Assembly (NCBI GenBank): GCA_048213135.1
Contig: PS015097.1
Coordinates: forward strand, 10,679-74,678
Direction: 5' to 3'
DNA: 64,000 nucleotides
Source of the DNA: Reclinomonas americana ATCC 50394
Lineage: Eukaryota > Jakobida > Jakobea > Jakobida
The stretch's first letter is position 1, and each line of letters opens with the position of its first letter. The position numbers and the translations under genes are program-made. Under the pieces are notes generated by a model. That model had not been told where the DNA came from and ran no database searches. It saw only the letters and a program-made list of their open reading frames with translations. Shown in pieces: positions 1 to 12,101 of the stretch.

Positions 1-1794
1 GTGTGGATAGCGAGGGGGGAAGAGGGAGACACAGAGAGGGAGACGGGGAGGGAAGGTAGCCTGTGTGGGATGGACACCACTTCCACTCGCTCGCTCACAA
101 AAGATTGAGAGTGTTTTTTTTGCTCGCGATGTAACGTCGCGAATCGTGTCCGGCTCGAAACCATGCCTCTCTCCGCCTCTCGCGTGCCACACGCTCGGTC
201 TTGGTGCTGGCTGGGTAGTGGTGTGGGATGGTGGTGCCGGGAAGACAGCCGGTGGTCGGTGTGGCGAGAGAAGAGAACAGACAGTGTGCGGCGAACAAAT
301 TTGAACGATTGTGTCTCAATCATGTCATGCTCCGCGTCGCATCACTGACAGTGGTGCGACAATTATTCGCCACTCGGGTGATGTTGTTGTGCGTGTGTGT
401 GTCACCGGATGGTGGTGCCGAGGCCGCGTCGATTCGAAGCGACGCAATCAAGGTGCTTTCGACCGCTCATTCCGAATGGAGAACGGAAACCGAACATGGG
501 CATAATTTTGCGTCGTCGTCATGCCTGTGTGTCTGTGCGGTGCCGAGCCGTGTGGTGGTGCGTCGGCGGTGTGTCGCTGGTGCGCCCACTGGTGGTGAAA
601 TTGATGGAGGTGGTGCGTAACGGTGCAGATCGAGATGAGAGTGAATCCGAACCCGATGCGGGTGGACTGTTGTCGGTCGGGACATGCACCGAGACGCGTG
701 CGTGTGCGCTGAGTGCGAGAGGCACGCGCTCCGCTCCTCTGACAACACCGTGGCGGTTGACTGATCATTTGGGGCAGAGGAGGAGGAGGAGGAGAGTGTG
801 GCGGATCGGAGGATCTCCCACATCCAACCAGTTCCGCAGCTCGGCGAGAAGAGCTGAGAGAGTTGGACAGGGTAAAGTATATATTGGGATAGTCAACGTA
901 TTACGGGCAAACACGCCAGAGACACCATGCCGCACACCGTTGTGTCGTATTTCCGACAGCACAATCTCTGGCAAGAAACCGAACACAGTCCTCCGCGAGC
1001 ATGAAACACGCAGCCAGGAAGACGCAGAGAAGAACTGACACTACCGCACTGGAATAGTGGGGTTGGAGAAACAGCGAACAGTCGTGCACGGCTGACCAAG
1101 CGTTTCGCATTCCGACGATTCAATTACATCTTCGTTCGATTTTTGTTGCCTTTCGCTCCCAACCCTTGCCGCCTGACCTGTTAGCGGTTCTGATGGTGAT
1201 CCCCCATGCTACTGGCCCTCGTGCACATGCATGCTGAAGTGCTGACGTCGGCAGGTGATGACGACACACGCTGCGCGTGCCGCAGCGCATGAGCGCATGC
1301 ATCACGATCTGTCCCCAATCGACACGCAGGGTTCTTTCAATACATTCCATTGCATCACCTTCACCCACTGCTGCACCATAGCATCAATCTTGTCACTCCG
1401 GTGCGCACTCCACACATCGATTTTGTCGACTTGTCCAAAAAGTGTGCATCAATGTCGACGTCAGCGTCGTTGTGCATCAGTTCGTCTTGCTCCAGATCCA
1501 CGCGCGAACTGGACCGGACCGCAGCCCACGAGACGGCCAGCAGTGCCGTTACATGATCAACGCGGCGCGCATGCTCGACGTCGTTTACGAATTCGGAATC
1601 GATTCTCCCGCCCGCGCATGTGATACCAACCTGCAATTCCCGATCCAGTCTTCGCGCCCACACCACGCGCCAATCTCCATACACACCAACACCGGCGTGC
1701 GCGCCAATTCCACTCTCGCCGCAAACGTCGATATCGAGCGGTACCAGGACAAATACTTGGGACGGGCCTTCAATCTCCACGCACCACCGTCGCC
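1..1794. other. No supportable gene; GT-rich, weakly repetitive sequence
   Basis: Open frames here are overlapping shadows on both strands with no recognisable domain. The phrase GGATGGTGGTGCCG recurs around 226 and 407, and related GGTGGTGCG text recurs around 550-610, so weak local repetition is present. A minus-strand stretch at about 1400-1510 reads as a short acidic peptide but has no partner exons that I can find. The last few hundred bases are probably 5' flank or UTR of the PH-domain gene that starts at 1795. Confidence 0.4.
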
Positions 1795-4700
1795 ATGACG
1801 ACGCCACACGGGCCTCTGAGCCTGCCCGTTCCACCACAACCTCTCGCACACCAACAAATGCCCTCCTCCACCGCCTCGTCGTCCTCATCAGCGTCGCCGG
1901 TGACTTCGCCCCGACTGACTCTCGGCCCGCCCGGCGAGCCCGCCTCGCTGACCAAGGCCGGCGGCGGTGTCTCTGCAGCAGTGGAGTCGCCTGCTGATGC
2001 AGATGGTCCACACATGCCACCAGTGGCGACGGCCACTGGCGCACTGCGTGTGCTCCGCAAGGGCTACGTGCACAAGCAGGGCGAGAAGGGCTTTCTGATG
2101 AAGAACTGGAAGCGGCGGTGAGTGAGAGTGTGTGTGTGTGTGAGAGAGAGAGAATGTGTGTGTGCGTGTGTGTGCGTGACTGACGCGGATGCGCAGCTTG
2201 TTGTGTCTCTTTGCGCCGCCGGGCCTGCGTTTTGCATACTATGATGAGGTACGCACATCTGCTCCCTCCTCTCACACGCACCCACTCACTCACTTGCTCA
2301 CTCTCCCAACTGCACACACGCACACACAGAAAAACAAAATCCGCGGCTCTTTCGAGGTGGCCGTGGATACGCGACCTGTGAAGAACCCGCCAGAAGTCAA
2401 CCGAGCANNNNNNNNNNNNNNNNNNNNNNNNNNNNNNNNNNNNNNNNNNNNNNNNNNNNNNNNNNNNNNNNNNNNNNNNNNNNNNNNNNNNNNNNNNNNN
2501 NNNNNNNNNNNNNNNNNNNNNNNNNNNNNNNNNNNNNNNNNNNNNNNNNNNNNNNNNNNNNNNNNNNNNNNNNNNNNNNNNNNNNNNNNNNNNNNNNNNN
2601 NNNNNNNNNNNNNNNNNNNNNNNNNNNNNNNNNNNNNNNNNNNNNNNNNNNNNNNNNNNNNNNNNNNNNNNNNNNNNNNNNNNNNNNNNNNNNNNNNNNN
2701 NNNNNNNNNNNNNNNNNNNNNNNNNNNNNNNNNNNNNNNNNNNNNNNNNNNNNNNNNNNNNNNNNNNNNNNNNNNNNNNNNNNNNNCACACGTTCTCGCT
2801 GCAGGCGGCGTCGGGTCGCACCTATTACATTTCGTGCCCCAGCGATGAGGATCGCCGAGGTGCATTTCACTCGCCCAACTGCCCTCGCCTCACTCATCCA
2901 TTCACTCACTCGTGGATGCAGACTGGATTGGGGCGATTCAGGATGCGCAGTTCATGGAGCAGGAGCGCAAAACCGTGGAGGATCTCAATCGACTGGCGGC
3001 GTGGCACACGGGCGAGCTGCGCTCCATGTTCCAGGCCGACATCACGGTGGAGATTGACTGGAGCAGTTTTCCGAGCATGAATCACCGCTCGCAGACGGCC
3101 CCGCTGGCATACCGCGACTTTTTCGTGCGGCGGGTGTTCCCACGACTGGCGCTCATGGGCCAGAATCGATACGATCGAGTCTCGTTTTCGGCCGCAGTGC
3201 GCAAGATCCGTGTGGCGCGCTCCGCCANNNNNNNNNNNNNNNNNNNNNNNNNNNNNNNNNNNNNNNNNNNNNNNNNNNNNNNNNNNNNNNNNNNNNNNNN
3301 NNNNNNNNNNNNNNNNNNNNNNNNNNNNNNNNNNNNNNNNNNNNNNNNNNNNNNNNNNNNNNNCTGAGCAGCAGCACAGTGGCTTGGTGGCCGGCGGACT
3401 GCTGGTGCTGCTGTACCCGCCCACCGACTCGTTCTCTGTGGACATGATCTTGCACCAGATTCGGCGGCAGTCGCCGCTTCTCGAGGTGAGGCTGGAGTGG
3501 GAGGCGGTTGGTGATCCGCATTGTGCCGACGTTGTGATTGAATGCACGCAGTTGGTGAAGACCGGTCTCGCGGGCACGAGCAGCAACCTGTCTGCGTCAG
3601 TCGGTGCCTCGATTGCGGTCGAGGCCGACACGGCGCTGATTGTGACTGCGCCGGACCCGCAGGTGCGAAAGATAATACCCTTCCTCGAGAAGGTGCCGAG
3701 TTCTCATCTTTCCCTCTCTGCAGAGCATCTGCGATTGCTTCCGGCAACGGCCACCACTGCCGGCCCTCGAACAGGCACTGTTGCAGTTGGCGCGCTCTTC
3801 CCACAGTACGAGGGAGTTGTATAGCAAGGCGCTGAAGCGCATTTTGTTGCGTTCAATTGTCGTCGTCCACCTCGGATGTTCATTTGGTTGATCTCACTCG
3901 CCATCGCCGCAGACTCGTGTACAAGGAAGAGGGCGACAATGATCTGGGTGCCGTCTTCCGTGGTGATGAGTTTGTCGTCGATTACCGCGTGGATGAGCAC
4001 GGTGTGGCGCAGTTGCCGTCGACCGAGGTGCTGCAGGCGGTTTTGTCGGAGGTACGTATTCTCGGTGAAGCAAGCGTGATGGATCGTGTGCTGAGGGAGC
4101 AATGTGCACAGTGGGTCAAGCATGTGTCGATTGCGGTGTTCATTCGAGGCAAGCCGCTGCGCACGCTGCGCGCCGACTTGCAGCAACTGTTGGGCAAGGA
4201 TGTTGCGTGCGATTCGAGTTGCTTCCAACTGCTGCTGCTGCTGCTGCTCATCACAGGTGTTGCGCAGATTCAACTCGTGGTTCGCGAGGATGAAATCCTG
4301 CACGCCCGCTCGGTGGAGTTTGCGGTGCTTTTCTACCGCAAGACCCTGCTGCCAATGACGAAAGCAGTTGTGTTTTGCTGCTTCGCCAACTGTTGATATG
4401 ATGTGGCACTCATTGATCTACAGGGTCTCGAGCTCGCATGTGGCGACGCCCTCGGACGAGCTCTCATTATCAAGCACTTGTCGCGCATCGAGTTTGGGTG
4501 AGCAACGCATATTTGCTGTTCCTCACACTGGCGATTGATCACTCAGCAACTCGCCTGCACTGCAGTTTGGTTCCTCGTGAGCGTGCATACGACGACTCGA
4601 CGTCGCCCGTGTCATGCACACTGGAACAGGGTCTGGTGGTGCGGGCCATTGACGTGGACGGTGACGACACGTTCCAGTGTGCACCGGTGAGGCAGCATCG

Positions 4701-7297
4701 CTGCGCATCACTGCTCAAGTTAGAGACTCATCGTATCTTCTGTGGCGCACCAGGCCGACGAGATCGCCATGACACTGGGTGCGTGTTTCGGGCTGAACTC
4801 GATTCGCCTGAAGAACCTCCTGGAACAAGAGGTGGAGCTTGCACAGGCTGTAGTGTCGAGTGTGTACGGCTACGGCATTGAAGTGCAGGTAGTGTTCTTG
4901 TTCCACATGGAGTACTTGATTCTTGTGCTCGTCTCACCTCGACCGCCCCAGGTCGACTACGCGAGCTTCCGCGAGCACCTGGACAGCGAATTCTGGCAAG
5001 GCCACGTTCTTGCCTTGCTGCGACAAAAGGACTGTCTCAAGAACATGGCGCTCGGCGTGAACTACTGCGTGCAGTCGCGTCCAGCCTCCCTCAAGGCCGA
5101 CATTCTCGCTCACTTCCGCGAGACGGTCTCTGTGCTTCGCGTGCGGTCTGTATTGCCGTGCTTCCCCTCATTCATACCACGTGCTGGCGCTTGTCGTTGC
5201 TCACATGCTTGGTGGTCACAGCATGGCGCCGACTCGCGACTCGCCCGAGTATCTGGTGTGGGACGCTGTGTCGAAGCACTTGTATTATGAAATCAATGTG
5301 TTGTCCGACGGTTCTGGTGCGTGAGTGGTGGATTGTGCTCTTCAGCCTTGTTTGCTGCACTCTGTAACACTTCCCCTGTTCTGGCACACAGTGTCGGCAC
5401 TGTACGAACCGGAGGATGTGGCGCGCGCCATTGGGTTTGAGATCTGTTTGGAGGATCGACTCATCTCGGCGAGCATGGTGCAGCGGTCGAGGAGGTGCGA
5501 TGTGTTGGCCAGGAAGCATGCTCACCTCTCTCTCTCTCTAACGTGCCGAGCTGTTGCAGCTACACTGACGCATTCACGCGGATCATGGAGGCACAGATTC
5601 GCACGCCTGTGGAGGTGAGTGCTGCTTTGTCGACCAATCGTGAACTGCTGTTCATGTAGCTCACCTTTTCGTTTGCTGCAGTTTGCTGTGGAGACATATC
5701 TCGGCCTGCGATTCGCGCCAATTGCACTCAAGATGTTCCTGGTGGAGGACAATCCGAGCGTGCCGCCGTCGTCGGTGCTGCTGGCCTTCAAGGACGTTGC
5801 GTTTTTGCTCGCACACTTTCGTTTATTTTTGAAACTGCTGGCTCACACGTGGTCGCTTTCTTCTCTCTCCCCAAGATGCATCGCGAGCTCGGCGACTCAT
5901 TCCGGCTGCTGCGCGAGATGGTCGGCTCGTTCTGCTTTGTCAACACAGCGTGCCCGCTGAGCAGCTCGCAGCCGTTTGACGACATTGCGGCGCGAGAGGT
6001 GGCCTCGCGCGAGTTGCAGAATGCGATGCGGACGCGGAATGTGGTACGCACGGGCGACTGCATGGCACTCACTGCCGACAAGCAGTGCATTGTCATGACT
6101 GCGTTTGAGTGCGAGTCGTGGGCGGGCCCCGATCGCAACGAAGCGGCCACCTTTTTCCGAGTGGGTTGTATGATGACTCCGTTGCTCTCCCTGTGCCTTT
6201 GCGGCTCACAGCGTGCGATTGTAGTCGCTGGCGGCTGCCGCCTTGGCACGCGAGAATGAGCGTAAACGCCGTGAAGAGGAGGCCAGGCGAATGGAGGAGG
6301 AGGCCAAGCGGCGTGCCGAGGAAGAGCGCAAGCGCATCGAGGAGGAGAGGCGACGCGAGGAGGAGGCCCGTCGGCTGGAGCGCGAACTGGAAAAACGCCG
6401 TCTCGAGGAGGAGGCCGCTCGGCGGGCAGCAGAGCTGGAGCGCAAGGCCGCCGAGGAGAGGGCGTGGCTCGAATCCGAGGCGCGCCGCATTGAAGAAGGT
6501 GTGCAGGCGTGAAGGGAAGGGAAAACTCATTTGCGAGAGTTTTACTGATCGCCTTCCAACGCAGAGAAACAGCGCCTGCTTCGCGAGGAGCAAGAAGCCG
6601 AAAAGCGTCGGCAAGAGGAGCGGAGGTGAGTGTCGCCAAAACGCGCTTGGTATTGTGCAAGCAACTCATGTGTGGCGGTGTGTGCAGACGGCAAGAGGAG
6701 GAGGCGCGGCGACAGGATGAGATGCGGCGGCAGCGTGAGGAACTGGAGCAGAAGCGCGCCGAAGAAGCACGTGCCGCCGAGGCCGCACGCCGAGCTGCCG
6801 AGCTCATCCGCTTGCGACAGCAGGAGGAGGAAGCGCGGCGGAAGCGAGAGGCGGAGGAGGCGGAGACGCGTCGTCGAGACGAGGAGGCCATGGTGCGCCT
6901 GCTGACCGAGGGCGCACTGCTCACAAAGCACGGACGACGCGGTTCGCCACACACACGCTGGGTGTCGGTGGACATCACGAAGCGGATGCTGTCGTGGACC
7001 GACGAGCAGCGCAAGCGCACCGAGCGCGAGTTCCCGCTCTCCGACTACAACACCATCAGCGAAGGCCTCTCGACCGACATTCTGCGACGAACAGGCTCTG
7101 GTGAGATCGCACCTTCCCACATCGCCAAGAAGCAATCGATAGCTCACTCTTTCACTTATGCAGCTGTCAACTCAAACTTGTACTTTTCACTGGTGGGCCC
7201 CGGTCGCTCGCTGGACTTTGAGGCTCGCACCAAGGCGCAGCGCGATGAGTGGGTCAACGCTCTCCGCTTTGCACTCGGCCCGCAAGGCAGGCAGTAA
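1795..7297 (+). CDS. Protein with N- and C-terminal PH domains and a charged coiled coil
   Basis: A multi-exon gene interrupted by two gaps (2408-2786 and 3228-3363). About 85 Ser/Pro-rich residues are followed by a PH-domain opening (GYVHKQGEKGFLMKNWKRR, then a strand ending FAYYDE and KNKIRGSFEV) that ends DWIGAIQDA after the gap. The middle third (about 2920-6240, many exons) matches no family I know. It contains several hydrophobic/charged helical stretches. From about 6243 to 6890 there is a single Arg/Glu coiled coil, and the end (6891-7294) is a second PH domain (EGALLTKHGRRG ... FEARTKAQRDEWVNALR). Introns at 3846-3912, 4202-4267 and 5796-5875 begin GTTGCGT and join in frame. A lipid- or membrane-binding scaffold is inferred from the PH domains. 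I cannot exclude two adjacent genes being merged, because of the gaps. Confidence 0.7.
2408..2786. other. Assembly gap (N)
   Basis: Run of N inside the first PH domain of the gene starting at 1795. A second gap at 3228-3363 removes further coding sequence of the same gene. Confidence 0.99.
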
Positions 7298-7412
7298 ACG
7301 CGACGACGACCTTTGTATGTCCTGTCCGGTCGCTCGCAATCTATTCCGATCATTGTTGTCGAGCGTTGAGCAAGTGAGTGAGTAAGCAGAGAAACAACAC
7401 ACAAGAACAAGC

Positions 7413-8703
7413 ATGGTTCTCTTGCATCTGAAGGGGAAGACGGAGAAGGAGCAGTTCCTGGTGGAGATCCCATCGGCCTCCTCGTGTGATGACGTGGCCC
7501 GACAACTGGCGCTCATGTGGAACAACAGGTGCCGGCTAGTGCGCCTGTGTGCAGTTGCGCGCAACACACACACACACTCAAGGGAGAGAGAGAAGCAGAG
7601 AGACAAGCAAAAAGAGTGATCATCGGTCAAAGAGTGGACGGTGGCAGTTTCGCGCGTTTACTCACTCTGACACTCTTTCTCTCACACAGGTTGTTGATGA
7701 CATTAGCAAGTACGGCAAGGCACGTACAGCAGACGAGTATCAGGCGTTCATGTCAAGTCTGGAGACTGAGCGTTGCGTCTTTCTGCTCACAATCTCTCTC
7801 TCATGCACACACAGTCGTCTCACACCTCTGTGCACTCAGTCGACACCTCCAATCCCAATGTGGACCCCAGTGGCTTGCGATACACGGGTCGTTGCGTCTA
7901 CTCACAGACACACAAGCACACACTCTTCTCTTTCTCTCTTGCTCACTGATCGCGTGCTGGACAGCTCCTTCTGCTGACATGGCCGCACTGTTGGATCGAA
8001 CGCGGAGAGAGGCTCTTGCAGTGGTGCGCCTTGTCCCTCTTCTCTCACATGTGGTGTGCGAGAGAGCATGACTGATCACATGGTGCGTGGCAGCTGGACG
8101 AGACGCGACGACCACTGACCAACGAGATGATGGAGGAGCAGTTTGCGAACCTGCGAGGAGCCCTGATGATTGTGTACCCGGAGGGATTGGGGGAGCACGA
8201 TCCGGCCATGGTGATTCTGGAGGGCCGTGATGCGGAGGAGGGCGGGCAGGCCACGGCGGACTGGCAGAATCCCGACTCGTGTGTGGTGTGGTGGGCCGGC
8301 AAGCAGCTGACGCGTGACAAGTCGCTGGCCGAGTTTGTCGGCCGCAACGAGAAGACGAAAGTCATTGTCAAGCTGGCCAAGGTGTGTGTGTGTATCTGAG
8401 CCTCTGTGCTATCATGCGAGCCTGACACTTGCTTTGTGTGCCTGCAGCGTGGCTCTGGCCCACCGGTGCGCGAGGCTCCGCTGGACACTGATCAGCAAAA
8501 GGAACTCATCTCGTACTACCACAAGAAGCAGGAGGAGCAAAAGGTGTAGTGCGATTCGTTGTTGTTCTTCGTGTCGTTGTTGCTCACTGGCATCGCAGCG
8601 CCTCACGGAGGACGAGGAAGACACACATTTCAACTCGGCGTGGGCGAATCCGCGCGGCCTGAAGAACTCGTTCCAGGGCATTGGCAATGTGTCGTGGCGC
8701 TAA
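7413..8703 (+). CDS. CFAP298: Cilia- and flagella-associated protein 298 (C21orf59/Kurly)
   Basis: CFAP298 is needed for assembly of axonemal dynein arms and ciliary motility. The spliced product matches the family along its length: the start MVLLHLKGKTEKEQFLVEIP, the segment NNRCRLVRLCA, the hallmark LRGALMIVYPEGL, then WWAGKQLTR and EFVGRNEKTKVIVKLAKRG, and the end NSAWANP...GIGNVSWR. The start is the first ATG of the conserved N-terminus. Introns at 7554-7689 (GTTGCGC), 7772-7814 and 7891-7964 (both GTTGCGT) are followed by ordinary GT..AG introns. The exon 2/3 junction is one base out of frame with GT-AG boundaries, so a sequencing error or an unusual boundary is likely there. Only about 115 bases separate it from the preceding PH-domain gene. 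Confidence 0.95.
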
Positions 8704-8813
8704 TAGAGAGAGACAGATACAGAAAGAGAAAAGTGAGAGACACACGCAGTGAGAGAAAAGACATGTTGTGGTCCTTGGTGAAGAATTTAACAACAAAACA
8801 GAATGCGCGCTTT

Positions 8814-10616
8814 TCACTTGGATGGGTGATGCACGAGGAATGGTGCGTCGTCGNNNNNNNNNNNNNNNNNNNNTCATCCAACAGGAATGGATCCGTGGGG
8901 TCGGCGGCAGCACCGGCACGTGGTGGTGGCCGCTGCGTGCTGCTGCTGCTGCTGCCACCGGCGGCCGCAGTGCCGTGCACCATGACGGAGCCCGGCGCCG
9001 AGGACAAGCCACTCGCGTGCTGGTGCGAGTAGACCTTGGCGTAGCTGAGGGCGACCGGGTCGCGCGGTGCCAGTGCGGCAGCGGTGAGGTCGGTAGACAT
9101 GCGCGAACCAGCTCCCCCACCTCCTCGCCTCGCGGGGAGCGGACGCAGTGGCTCGGATTCCCGTGAGGAGACCGCGGAGTCTGCCACAAACACGCGNNNN
9201 NNNNNNNNNNNNNNNNNNNNNNNNNNNNNNNNNNNNNNNNNNNNNNNNNNNNNNNNNNNNNNNNNNNNNNNNNNNNNNNNNNNNNNNNNNNNNNNNNNNN
9301 NNNNNNNNNNNNNNNNNNNNNNNNNNNNNNNNNNNNNNNNNNNNNNNNNNNNNNNNNNNNNNNNNNNNNNNNNNNNNNNNNNNNNNNNNNNNNNNNNNNN
9401 NNNNNNNNNNNNNNNNNNNNNNNNNNNNNNNNNNNNNNNNNNNNNNNNNNNNNNNNNNNNNNNNNNNNNNNNNNNNNNNNNNNNNNNNNNNNNNNNNNNN
9501 NNNNNNNNNNNNNNNNNCGAGTGAGTATGAAAGGCAACAAAGGCTCTTGAATGAGAGAGACACACACCTCCCATGTCGAGGGTGAAAGCCGACGTTCCCG
9601 TTCCCGTCAGTGCGTCCTCGGTGAGCGCTGCCGCCTGCAGCGACGCTTCGGCTTGCCGCAAGTGTTCCTGTACGCGAAAAAGATGAGCAAATACAAGCTT
9701 TTCCACGCACACGTGCATGTGGTGATGACGCAACTCGCCGCCGCACGAGTGCGTCCATCACGGGTGCCGAGATGGTGGAAATGTCCGAGTCGAAGGAGGT
9801 CGGTGGGTGGTCATCGCGGTCCTCAAAGTTCAGGTCCATGAAAAAGTCCTTGCCGAAGCGGTTCTTCTTGTCCTTGCAGGCATCGTCGATCTCCAGGCGC
9901 GTGAACCGCAGCACGCCGGACACGATGAAACCGGTGTTGAAGCCGAAGCGGAACATGAGCTTGTTCTTCTTCTTCTTGCCCTTGAAGTGAATGACGCGAA
10001 TGTAGACGTCGGCCAGCGGCGGCAGCACCAGGCCCACGGGTATTGAAATGGCTCCATCTTTCTGCTCAAAACGCCTGTGCCGCGGTGGAGCAACCATTCA
10101 GAGTTGCGACAAAGATGAGAGAGAGAGAGAGAAGGAAACGCACTTTGGCAACTCCGTGTCCATGAGGCCGGAGCTGACGGCGGGACAGGAGCTGAACAGC
10201 AGCTTGGACTTTTGGTGCTGCGTCGGCGCCGATCGCACCTCCAGCACCGGTCGACAGCCGCCATTGTGATCAAAATTCGGCACCGCATACAGCACCACCT
10301 CGGTGAGGCAACGGACCTGGACGAAAAAGAGTCACACCCCTGACCACGCCAAAAAAAGGCACAGAAGAGAAAACGTACCTTGGCCTCCGGTCGCCGACCC
10401 GCAATCAGCTCGCTAAAGTACTGCACGTAGCGGCGCTGCGACGGCTGCTGCACGCCACGGTTGATGTGCGAGCGCTGCTCGGCGAACCAGTCGAGCGCGT
10501 CGGATCCCGAGTCGAACTTGCCATTGTAGACCATGTATGACGCAATCACCGTGCCCGTGCGACCGCGACCGGCCTGGAGAGGAGGAGGGAAGGGAGGGAG
10601 GAAGATCGTGGAGTGA

Positions 10617-10657
<41 letters not shown>

Positions 10658-11873
10658 CGCGAGGAGGAAGAGGAGGAGGAGAAGAAGAAGAAGAAGAAGA
10701 AGAAGANNNNNNNNNNNNNNNNNNNNNNNNNNNNNNNNNNNNNNNNNNNNNNNNNNNNNNNNNNNNNNNNNNNNNNNNNNNNNNNNNNNNNNNNNNNNNN
10801 NNNNNNNNNNNNNNNNNNNNNNNNNNNNNNNNNNNNNNNNNNNNNNNNNNNNNNNNNNNNNNNNNNNNNNNNNNNNNNNNNAGAAGAAGAAGAAAGAGAA
10901 GAATGGGGAGGAGAAGAAGAGGAAGAAGAAGAAGGAGAACAAGGAAGAGGAGAAAAAGAAGGAGAACAAGGAAGAGAAGAAGAAGAAGGAGGAGGAGGAG
11001 AGGGAGGAGAACAAGAAGAAGAAGAAGAAGAAAGAAAGAAAGAAAGAAACACAGAAGAAGAACAAGAAGAAGGTGGAGAGGAGAGAGAGATAGACAAAGA
11101 AAGAGGAGGAGGAGGAGGAGGAAGAAGAAGAAGAAGAAGAAGAATACAAAGAACAACAACAAGAAGAAGAAGACGAAGAAGGAGAATGAGAACAAGGAGG
11201 AGGAGGATGAGGAGAAAGAGAAGAAGAAGAAGAACAACAACAACAACAACAACAACAACAATAACAACAAGAAGAACAAGAAGAAGGAGAAGGAGTGAGG
11301 AGAATGAGTGAAAGAGAGCCAGCAGGGCGATCAAGTTTGACAATCAAGAGAACTGACCAGGCAATGCACGGCGACAGCATTCCGCGGATCCTCCTTGAGA
11401 TACTCATCGATTTTCGTGCAGATCATGTAGAGGTAGTCCATGGGCGGGGAGTGATGATCGGGGAAGCCGTACTCCTCCACCGCATTGTCGAAATCCCCAT
11501 AGTTATACTCAATCTCCGACAGATTGAAGACGCGATAGTGCCCGAGACCGTGTCGCTTGCGAAAGTACGCCGCCACCTCCGTAATCGGATTGCGCCACAG
11601 CTGCGCAATCCCAGACGCAGGGAATGCCATGGCTAAAACACACACAGAGTGCGTGTGAGAAGAAAGTCAGACAGTGTGTGACATGCCCGCTCTCTCACTC
11701 GCACCAATGAGCTTCTCATGCGGCTCATCGCAGATGTATGAGCAGTCGAGGTCGGTCCAGAAGCCATCGCGCGTGCGGATCTTGTCGCCAGAGACCAGTG
11801 TGCGCAGGAAGAGCACCATCAGCCGGAAGGGCCAGATGAGAATGCGGTACAACCATAGGCACGGGTTGGCCAT
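8814..11873 (-). CDS. PTEN/VSP-like phosphoinositide phosphatase with C2 domain
   Basis: After a short hydrophobic N-terminus (CLWLYRILIWPFRLMVLFL) the protein reads TRDGFWTDLDCSYIC, MAFPASG, YRVFNLSE and GFPDHHSPP (the WPD-like loop with its aspartate). The P-loop HCLAGRGRTG is split by an intron. A C2-like region follows (LTEVVLYAVP ... VIHFKGKKKKNKLMFRFGFNTGFI ... FMDLNFED). PTEN and Ci-VSP have HCK(A/G)GK here, so the lysine after the catalytic cysteine is leucine and the second lysine is arginine. The most likely start is ATG at 11873, and no voltage-sensor exons fit between it and the divergent gene at 12102. An Ala/Ser/Pro-rich tail passes through gaps 9198-9517 and 8854-8873 and probably ends with DDAPFLVHHPSK. 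The intron at 9668-9734 starts GTTGCGT. Lipid substrate is inferred from the family. Confidence 0.85.
10618..11330. repeat. Purine-rich (GA/GAA/GGA) intron tract with gap
   Basis: On the + strand this is nearly uninterrupted purine: (GA)n at 10619-10652, then GAA/GGA/GAG triplets to about 11290, with a gap at 10707-10881. It lies inside one intron of the phosphatase gene, which is transcribed from the other strand, so the transcript is a long pyrimidine tract. The long frames predicted here (poly-Glu/Arg or poly-Leu/Ser/Phe) are artefacts of the repeat. Confidence 0.9.
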
Positions 11874-12101
11874 AAGGAACGCGACAACACACACACACTC
11901 AGCGCGTAGAGAGAGTGTGTGTGTGGCAACAAGCGTGACTCACACAAACAATGTCCCGCAAGAATCCGAGAACCTCTTCACGGTGGAGCATTGACGCACG
12001 CACGCACACAAGGCCGCGTGTCTGCTGTCTCTCTCCTTTGCTGTCTCACACTCGGAGCTCGTGTGCACGCGCGCGCGTGTGTGTGAGCAAGTGAGTTTGC
12101 C

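Noticed and set aside
10613-11311. Long poly-Glu/Arg and poly-Leu/Ser/Phe open frames on both strands
   Set aside because: They are translations of a GA/GAA/GGA microsatellite intron plus N, and the flanking exons of the phosphatase splice across it in frame.
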